64,000 nt of DNA. Source: Gnetum montanum. Its lineage: Eukaryota; Streptophyta; Gnetopsida; Gnetales; Gnetaceae. The notes beneath the pieces were generated by a model that was not told the DNA's origin, did not search any database, and saw only the letters and a program-made list of their open reading frames with translations. Both the position numbers and the translations under genes were made by a program. Shown here piece by piece: positions 56,095-64,000 of the stretch. The stretch is taken from positions 38,269 through 102,268 of the forward strand of contig MNCI01005813.1 of the NCBI GenBank assembly GCA_015680685.1, given 5' to 3'. Each line of letters opens with the position of its first letter. The stretch's first letter is position 1.

Positions 56095-58584
56095 ATGTCT
56101 CTCTCAAAAAAAAGTGACCATGCACTATATAGTGAACACATTCATTGGAGAACTAACGAGATATATGATGAAGAAGATTGGAGTAACCAACTTTATGCAA
56201 GGGTTTCTTATGTTCATGATTACCTTGACAACACTCAAAGACTACATTCATGTAAGATAGACAATCTTGGAGTAGATTATGTAAATCCTGAACTAGGGAA
56301 GGTCTCAAGGCCTAAGACCTTCTTGAAACAAAAAAACAATAAATCAAGGGACCCTGAGGAACACCATAGAAGCCATGGTAATTCTTTCAATTCCTCATCT
56401 TCCTTTTCTCCCTCAATGTCTAGTTTTGACAAAGCTGAATTTAGGTACAGGGATAAAGTTCCACTAAAGGATCAAAATAAAAGTAAAAATTGAACCCATA
56501 GACATACTCAAGGTCATCAACATGAACACAAGTTCAATCATCACTATCAACCAAATAGAGATTTTCATCACAACTTGTTTGATGATGATGAACCCTTCTT
56601 GGCCACTAAGAGAATGATGAAAATAATAGAGGCTGTTAAGATATCTCATAGGAATTGCAAAAAGAGTCATCTACCTAAGCTTAACATGAATAATATTCCT
56701 AAATTTGGAGGCTATAATTTAGATCCACAACATTATTTACAAGCCTTCCATGATGCTTATGCTTTCTACAACATTTAAAGTGAGTGGAAAAAGCTTAGGC
56801 CCTTTCCTAGGACACTAATTGATAGAGTCAAAGTGTGGTATAGATCATTGAGACCAAAGTCAATTAGAAGATGGTTGACAATGCTAGAACTTTTCAATGA
56901 GAAATACCAAACCTATGCGAGGGTGTCCAATTTGAGGAGATAGATCCAAGAGTGAAAGTAAGAATAACATGAACCCTTGGACATGAACTTGGATAGATAT
57001 TATGCCTTACTGAATAGATGCCCAGGCCATGGTTTCTTCAAGGAGAGGCAACTTTTCCACATCATAAATGGGCTTCATAATGAAACAAGGGAGACCCTTG
57101 GGATGTATGCCCCAAGGTAATTATATGAGATCCAAGTTCATTCGATCAAAGAAATAATTGAGCATGTGGCAAAAGAAGAAGGAGAGATATGAAAATGGGA
57201 GAATGTTGAGAAATATCAATGGGACTCGACTCTTCAATAGAAAGAGATCCAGATCTATGGTAAGGAGAATGAAACTACTTTTGATAAGGTGATCCCACAA
57301 CAAACCTTGCCGATACAGAAGTCTATTGATGAACTTAAAGAAAAGTTTAATAGGATGTACAAATGGATATGTGCAAAAGTTACAACTTTCATTGAGATAG
57401 TCAAGGATAGAATCATGCAAAACAAGCCAGGAAATCACACTAAACAAAGGATACAAAGCTAAGAAATACCTAGGAAGACTTTTTGGCAAATGGGAAAATT
57501 ACTAAAGAAACTGAGGCTATAGATGCAATCATAGATGAAGATAATGGATGTGACATCTACATATATGACCATCCGAAGGGCCATTGCCTAGTCTTGTTGC
57601 ATCTACAAGAGTATTGGGTAGGTGCCTTAAATATGAAGTTTATGCCTTAAATCCAAGATTTCCTCTTCCACAAGGTAATTATAGATAGTCCCACAACCAA
57701 GCATACCATCCTAGGGGGACTTATTACTAGCATCAACATAGTCATCAATTGCAATGCAACAACCATAGTCATGGGAAAGGCCACAACAAACTCAGTCCTA
57801 TCCTTTGTATCAGACAAAACAATATGGATATTATGTTCAACACCCTGTTTCTCCAACTAGTTCTACATTGTCTACTTCAAATTGTCACTACCACTCTCGA
57901 GTACCATCAACCCATGACATCCCTTGAAGGATCACCACCTCGTGCCTCTTACCATCCATCTTACCCTTAATATTCTCATACTGCACCTCGTTATATGTCA
58001 CCGGTAGCAACATAGGAAGGGTTCACAGCATAATATCAACAAACAAATTCCACTTGTGCTTCAAATGTGCATAAACATGCTGACACTAGTAGGTCTCATC
58101 TGCAACATCAGAAATGTCCCTTCTAGAGGAAAGTTCATAAGCCAAAGTAAACCATGCATAGATCCATCATATCACTTGAGCTAGCACAGGTCAATCTAGT
58201 GCACCACCTTCCTTATCTCAACCAACATCCTTTGATCATACACATGGACCACCATCCATCAATACTCCAATCCCAAATCCAAATAATGAATCTAACACTG
58301 TGGAGAGATTAATAATCCTATGCATACCATATCATGATCAAGGGTGCAATCATGGGCTAGACATCCATAACATTAACACATCTCATACCTTGACCCACCA
58401 TACATTTAACAATCAATTGTGTGACCAAGGATTTTTCTACCTAGCCACCACACCACCAACAGACACCCAGTGGCTAGGGCATGAACAATTACCAATGTTT
58501 TATACATGCATGGATCCTATTTATCCACTTATTAATCCTTGTCATGGCCAAATGTTTAGTTGTGGGGGTTATCCCCCATTCTAA
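56095..58584 (+). pseudogene. gag: gag of element E (pol-less type)
   Basis: Starts at 56095 (MSLSKKSDH) with IHWRTNEIYDEEDW and YARVSYVHDY, shared with element A only. The first frame is open to 56493; a Ser-rich segment follows. HLPKLNMNNIPKFGGYNLDPQHYLQAFHDAYAFYNI (in two parts, 56670-56778) leads into the capsid domain with YARVSNLRR, CPGHGFF and TLGMYAP (56900-57120). Nucleocapsid motif CDIYIYDHPKGHC is near 57550-57590. The tail has MDPIYPLINP and ends FSCGGYPPF at 58584. In element A the tail ends FSHGGYPSF. Stops are scattered. Depends on pol supplied in trans (inference). Confidence 0.82.
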
Positions 58585-60016
58585 GCTTTGGGATTCTTAA
58601 GTGTTTTTCACCTTTTTTTTAAACATTTTTTTTACATCTTTTTTAACACATTATTTATTTTACATCTTCTTTTTTTCATGTTATTAAACTTTTCTAATTT
58701 TTGTTTTACACCATTGTTAGTACATTTGCTATTTCTTGAAAATTTTACACTTTCTTTTATATTTTATTTTATTTTATTTTAGTGTGATTTTCTAACTTTT
58801 TGTTAATAAGTGCTAGGTTATGGGACTAGAAAGACATGTTACCCATGCTTGAAGGTCCCTAGTAACTAAGGCCCTTCCTCACTTCCTACTTCTCTTTTCT
58901 TTTTTTAATAAGGAATGGTGGTTGTTCTATGGGAGCACTCTCATATCTCAAGGGGATGGACTAATCTTGGGATGATGATGCAAAGTCACTAAATGAGGTT
59001 GATTTTGGTCTGGACTAATGATGGATCTTATCCAATCATTTAACCATAAAATTTACAAGGTTCTTCATGTGACCTTAATTAGGAATTTCATTCCAATCTC
59101 TCTCATCAATATATACTTTCCATGTTTCACCTCACTGCTGATTTTATGTTCTTGTTCAATGTCCTAGTTTGATGTGTTGGAATTCTTAGGTAGTTTCTTC
59201 CACGTTTTTGTACTTAACCTTTTGTAACCATTAATCATCCATGGAGCCCACAAACTCTTTGGTTTGAAGTTATGAAAGGGCATAAAAGGCTTGTTCCTAA
59301 TTTGGGGAGGACCCACTTGTATATCTTTTGATTGGGTTAGTTAAGTTCTTTACCCTTAGACACTCTTACAATCAAATCTTTTTATTTACCCCATCATTGA
59401 CATCCAATTGTGCACATCTTCACAACATTTTTAGTAAAATTTTACTTTTTATTATTGTGAATTCTTACACCCTCTTCAAATATTTCCTTGTGTTGAACTT
59501 TTTCAAATGTAATGGACCGCTTATCTATTTTACCCTATTTGACAGCCTTCCCACTAACAATCCTAAAGGACAATCTACCATAATCACAACTTAGTCGAGT
59601 CTAACCACCAATGAGACAAGGCATTTAATAGCTATGTGTTACACATTGCATACTAATTCACAATTCTGTTATGATTGTAGTAGGAAGCATGGACTGGAAG
59701 TAGGGCTATCTTCATAAAGGATGATGTGGTAGTACCACACAATGTGGATCATTCATTATCATTGGATCTTCTTTCTTACTCTTTAGCGACTAAGAGGCAT
59801 TGGATGTAAGTTTTATCTTGAGTTCTTACTTCTCTTATCATGAACACCCAATTTTTTAAAGATTATAACTTTATACACTTAGGCACTCAAAGTTTGTTGT
59901 TCCATTTGAATCAATTTGTATGTTAGTCAATAATCCCATACCTATCTAATATTTTGTAAGAAGTTGTTCCTCCCCTTCTTCACTTGAGGATGAGTTTTCA
60001 TTTAGTTGTAGGGGTA
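58585..60016 (+). other. Non-coding 3' region and polypurine tract of element E
   Basis: No gene. It matches 14440-16480 and 19550-19633 of element B: CTAACTAAGGCCC-like near 58865, GGGGAGGACCCACTTGTA near 59305, CATAATCACAACTTAG at about 59579, and GTCAATAATCCCATACCTATC near 59925. The part of B holding the internal promoter and ORF2 is missing. The tract TTAGTTGTAGGGGTA (60003-60016) precedes the 3' LTR. Confidence 0.7.
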
Positions 60017-60853
60017 TCATAAATTACATTGTTTTCATTTGCTCTAATGTCAGAGCTAAGATGCAATGTTGGGTATCTGATGTTACGGGGTATATGCCAG
60101 CCTATAAATATAGTGCTTGGCCTCATGATTTTGAGTAATTTTTGCATCAGTTTTTCATAGTTTTGTCAATAAAGTAGCTAAACTCTTGTAGATTTATTTT
60201 GTAATCTTAGAGAATAGTCAATGAGTGCTCATAGAGTGGATTTGAGTTAGTTGTATGAAGTCTTATTTGACTAGCAATGTACCTGGACATATTCCATGAG
60301 TGGCAATAAGATCGAGATTGATTCTTATTCATCGTAGAACTTTGAATTAGATTAGATTTACATTTCATGCAATTTACTTTTCATGTACTTTGTTAATATT
60401 TACATTTTAATGCATGTTAATTAATTAAGCACATAAGTATGATCACTTCGAGCATGTGTATGATTCTTGTTAATCCTAGCAACACTGAACTTTTGAAAAC
60501 CCAACAATGTTATATGTGTTCATGATGTGAATGAGAAGTGGGATCAAATACTTATGTTAGGGTAGTTGATTATTAATTAGAAATTAGATTAGTTTAATTA
60601 ATTATAAAGTAATTTTTGACCTATTATTAATTGTAGAACAATAAAATATAAAATAATAAAAATCAGTTGCCTCACTTTGAACTGAACCATATGTGACAAA
60701 GCTACCACTAGTCCAAGTGGGAAGACAACAAACTGCAATTAAGGCATAGCGATCTAGATGCCACAACTAGTCCCATCTATGAAATTTGATCGAATTGTGC
60801 ATGAATTCTTGTGATTCATATGGTTGGGCATAGGGGTACCTCACCACTCATCA
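60017..60853 (+). repeat. 3' LTR of element E
   Basis: 837 bp, starts TCATAAATTACA (for TGATGAATCACA) and ends CACTCATCA. TATA context GCCTATAAATATAGTG near 60100. It differs from the 5' LTR by scattered substitutions and the loss of promoter-proximal repeat units. Confidence 0.92.
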
Positions 60854-61270
60854 ATTTCCCATATCTTTTGCACACAACTGCATCCATTATCACTGTATGT
60901 GATACATGGAAATTTGCATCTTTGAATAATCTTATCTTCATCTTCCTTAAAAATTTCCAAGGAAAAATCTCTAATACCAAGCATAGCATCTATAGTGCTA
61001 AGCTAAGCCCTTACCATTATGATTAGGAAGTCTCCCTTGTTTCTACCTACATGAATTACCAGAAAGTCAATAGGGTAGGACTAGCCATTAATGGTAGTGA
61101 TCACATCATTCACTTGTCCTAGGGGAACTATGATTGACTAGTCCATAAGCTTTAGCAAAATGTTGCTTTCATTTAATAGTAGTAGATTCTAGGCTTAATA
61201 CATATCTTGTGATGTTAGGTTCACTCTTGATCTAGAATCAAGTAGAGCCTTGCATGATTTTTGACCTGCT
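60854..61270 (-). pseudogene. Protease of element D (right of insert E)
   Basis: Minus strand: ALLDSRSRVNLTSQ near 61225-61255, where the DSG active site reads DSR, then VPLGQVNDVITTING and IIMVRA*LSTIDAMLG, then KFPCITYSDNGC at the insertion edge. Colinear with the protease of element C, split by E after that point. Confidence 0.78.
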
Positions 61271-63714
61271 ACTTGAAGGCATACCAAGGGACTTCTTGGA
61301 TCTATTCTTTTTTAAGGAAGTGCTACTACCTTGATCTAATGAGTAATATAGTTGTCACATTTGTATTAGTTAAGGATGGAAGCTTATCGTTTCTTGAGGG
61401 ATTGGATGTGGATGGAGTAGAAATAGATGTGCTCCACATCCTTTGAACCTTTTCTACGCTTATTCTGAAGAATGGGCATTTCTTGGATTATGGTTTATGC
61501 ACGACTACTTTCTCATATGTGTTAAATACCCTAGTTGTATTCATTTGTTCATGTTGTGACAATAGTTATCCTTGCATTACAGGTGGTAAAGGTTAGAAGG
61601 TTGACATAATGAACTAGTTGCTTGTGGATGCATGTATAGATTAGAGTCCATCCTTGGAGGTGTTGGCCTATGGTATTCCAGTGGGTAATATTAAGGTGTT
61701 TAAATGGCTACATTTCTTGGAGAAATTGGATGCTAGACATGGTATCCATAAAGGTTTGGTTGCCGATATGGGTACTACTGTCATGGTGGTGGCATCCATA
61801 ATTGTGGTTACTACCACTGCTAATGATACTACTCCTGTGGTTGCAGATAAGGTCCACTAGGGTAGTAGGTTGGTTGGAAGATTTGTTGGTAGTTACCTTG
61901 AGAATAAGGTAATTGTTTGGACATTTTCTTCTTGATGAATCTTATATTTAGTGTATATGTCCCCATTTCTTGCAAATGTACCATGACAAGGTAGTACCCC
62001 TTAGGGTGGTCATATTGGCACACAGTACATCCTTCCTTCTCATCTAAGATTGTATATAAACATTCTACCATTGAAGCTACCTTTCCTTTCTATTTGAAAT
62101 CTCTATTCTTTTTCTTCTCCTTGCCTTTGTTGAAGGCCTACTTAGTTCTTTCCTTTGTAATTTTTAAGGTTGTTGCAAACTTTTCATCCATTGAATTTCA
62201 CATCTTTTCTACCTTGATTATAATATTGGTAATAGATTTTTGAACAGGTAGTGTCTTTTTCTATATTACCTTATCCAAGGTTTCCTCCTCTTGTTGATTA
62301 CACACTAGTACATATCTCTTTCTAATAGATGGATCTCTATTATACTCTTCAACTAATTCTCTCTTCTTTAGTTCACCCTCTTTCTTTGCCAGTTAATCAA
62401 TGAGTCTATTGATAGAATGGGTAGTCATTTTAAATAATCTTCCTTGGGCATAAACCCCAAGGATTTCCTTGGTTTTGTGTTATAGCCCATCGATAATGTG
62501 CCTAAGCTAATTCCTTTGGAAAGATCCATGGCCTAGGCATCTATGTAGAAGTGAATAGTATTTTCCCATTGTCGCATCAAGAGATTCATGAGTTCCTTGC
62601 TTTTAGCCTTGAATTTGTTTCCTAAGATTGGACACCCAAGCGAAGGTTTAATATTTGTCATTAAAAAGTTTAAGCATGGTACTCCATCTTTTGATTGATT
62701 TAGGTTTCAATGATCTATACCAACTTTCTGCCTCTTTGTTGAGTATTCGAGGAAACAACTTAAGTTTCTACCATTTACTCTATATTTTTTGTAGGGTGCA
62801 AGCATCATGGAATGCTTGAAGGTGATGTTGTGGATCTACATTATATCCACCTTCAAATTTGCGCGTGTTGTTCATATCTAGCTACTTAATACAACTATCC
62901 CTTATATGTATGGTTAGGATGTAGACAACTTTCCTTATATTTATCATGTTGTGAGTTGCCAATAGGGGTTCCTCATGCTCATAGGGTTTGTATGCTCTAT
63001 TGTAGTGGTGCATCATTTTATGCTCATACCTCTCTCTCTCTTTATGCCCATCTCTATTTCTTCATGGCTCATGTCTTTCATCTTCTTCATCAGAGTATCT
63101 TGGGCAATAGTCATGTCAATCATAAGTTTGGTGTCTATTCCTATCATGATTTCTATACTTATGTTCCCTTAGATCAAAGTCCATTGATGATCATGAGGAT
63201 GAAGATGAAGTAGTGGGAGAACGGTGTCAGCTAGTTCTCCTTCTGTGACTCTGGTATTCTTGCCTTTATGATCTAGTAGAATCTCTTAGCCTTGAGACCT
63301 ATTTGTACTTAGAGTTTGTTGCTTCTCTTCTGGGCATCTTTGGTAAGGATGAATGTAGTTTCACCTTGACAAGTTCTTCTAAATGAATGATAAGCTTTTG
63401 AGAATTGACTTCATGATCATGATGGAGTTTCTCTACTACAAATGCATCATCATCAAGTTCTTCCAAGATAATAGGAGAGTTGATCTACTTTCCTTTATTC
63501 TACACATGTTTAGTCTCCATACCAGCATCTCTCTACACTTGTGCCTCTATGGGTTGGTAGGGTCTTATAATGTGTTTGGTCACACGGTACTCTTCTTACA
63601 CATGGCTTAGCTTCATTCTTCTTAAGGCTATGTGAATTATTGTGGGTGTTGGATGCTCTACCAATAGAAGGATGTTTCCTTGTAGGTCTCTTTATCTCAT
63701 TTTCTCATCCTAGT
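61270..63714 (-). pseudogene. gag: gag of element D (5' end removed by element F)
   Basis: From right to left: DEKMR*RDLQGNI at about 63690, aligned with DEQLHWRDLQGNI of element C; a Ser/His-rich decayed segment (63000-63250); the capsid domain at 62400-62700 with remnants of CPGHG (CLGHGSF) and TLG-like boxes; the nucleocapsid motif CTVCQYDHPKGYY at about 61993-62033; and a Pro/Tyr/Gln tail (QGNYQQIFQPTYYPSG, 61829-61920). Decayed throughout. The first about 45 residues and the 5' LTR lie beyond insert F. Confidence 0.75.
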
Positions 63715-64000
63715 TGATGAGACGTGACTTGCACTAGGCCGCGATATCGCGGCCACCGCGATATCGCGTCTTCTCCTGCGATATCGCGTACGCGATATCG
63801 TGTCCCGCCGCCATATCTATAAATAAGAGGCGGCACTCCCTTCATTTCCCAATCCTGGCTAGTGTAGCGAAGCTCTGGCAGATTGATCACTCTAGAGTTA
63901 GAATTTTTCCCCATGTTCCCGTAGTAGGAGTCCTAGAGTGTACGGCTCTTTATTCAAGCAGCTTGTAACCTGAACCCAAGTTGTGTACGGCAATAAAGAC
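63715..64000 (+). repeat. Element F: 5' part of an LTR inserted in element D
   Basis: Starts TGATGAGACGTGAC at 63715, breaking gag of element D. Palindromic array at 63739-63801: CCGCGATATCGCGG (63739-63752), CGCGATATCGCG (63757-63768), GCGATATCGC (63778-63787) and GCGATATCG (63792-63800). TATA box TATAAATA at 63818-63825. GGCAATAAAGAC at the window end matches the R region of element B's LTR. All CpG sites of the array look intact, pointing to a young insertion. It may be a solo LTR or the left LTR of an element beyond the window. Confidence 0.85.

Larger units (their letters stand above)
55092..60853 (+). mobile_element. Element E: gag-only Athila-like element inserted in element D
   Basis: 5762 bp, plus strand: 5' LTR 55092-55970, primer site, gag 56095-58584, non-coding region, polypurine tract, 3' LTR 60017-60853. 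Target duplication ATTGC (55087-55091) and ATTTC (60854-60858) differ at one base. There is no protease, RT, RNase H, integrase or ORF2. Gag passes from the His/Pro/Tyr-rich tail straight to the 3' region, as in element A. It interrupts the protease region of D, which reads on at 60854. Confidence 0.92.
45806..63714 (-). mobile_element. Element D: Athila-like gypsy element with ORF2, interrupted by elements E and F
   Basis: Minus strand: gag N-terminus at 63714 (cut by F), gag, protease (cut by E at 55092-60853), RT-RNase H, integrase, non-coding region, internal promoter-like block, leader intron, ORF2, polypurine tract and 3' LTR (45806-46701). The 5' LTR should lie right of the window. All coding parts are decayed; the RT active site reads VFVNDF instead of VFMDDF. 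Without insert E it covers over 12 kb here, so the whole element was probably near 13-14 kb, like B. Confidence 0.88.

Noticed and set aside
63739-63801. GATATC-centred palindrome array as a CRISPR or satellite array
   Set aside because: Units are short, irregularly spaced, limited to LTR U3 and internal promoter positions, and the DNA is plant nuclear.
1-64000. tRNA or rRNA genes
   Set aside because: None seen on either strand; the tRNA-like matches are primer binding sites of retroelements.

Overview
The window looks like repeat-rich nuclear DNA of a seed plant. It holds one host gene, an LRR receptor-like kinase at 32087-35698, in an island of about 7 kb between nests of old LTR retrotransposons. 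The many decayed, deeply nested copies would suit a gymnosperm, but I cannot name the species.

Almost all repeats belong to one Ty3/gypsy group that I assign to the Athila-type (non-chromodomain) lineage. The grounds are LTR ends TGATG...CATCA, a primer site complementary to the 3' end of tRNA-Asp, a domain order gag-protease-RT-RNase H-integrase with no chromodomain, and a long region between pol and the 3' LTR. I name the copies A to J. A (1-6100, minus, cut by the window edge) has gag and a second ORF but no pol. G is an old LTR of about 6.2-7.15 kb that resumes at 30387-30445. B (7151-30381, plus) is inserted in G with target duplication ACATG and carries gag-pol plus the second ORF. C (19741-29584, minus) is inserted in the 3' LTR of B with target duplication AATAT. 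C is the best preserved copy and has gag-pol only.

The gene island follows at 30446-37500. Next come J (37.5-37.9 kb, a scrap of second ORF) and H (about 38.3-43.1 kb, a different gypsy-like element reduced to gag-protease), followed by minus-strand coding-like remnants at 43.7-45.6 kb. D (45806 to past 63714, minus) has gag-pol and the second ORF. E (55092-60853, plus, gag only) is inserted in the protease region of D. F (63715 to the end, plus) is an LTR inserted in the gag of D, with the least decayed CpG palindromes in the window.

The most interesting signal is the second ORF (here ORF2) of A, B and D. In each copy it is preceded by an internal promoter-like block: an array of short palindromes followed by a TATA box. 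The palindromes are of the same type as those upstream of the TATA box in that element's own LTR. In A and D a GTAAGT donor and a TTATAG or TTACAG acceptor flank a leader intron that ends exactly at the ORF2 start codon. C and E lack both ORF2 and the block. The elements thus look like combinations of three modules: gag, pol, and promoter plus ORF2. Two copies (A and E) lack pol in the same way, suggesting a non-autonomous lineage mobilised in trans.
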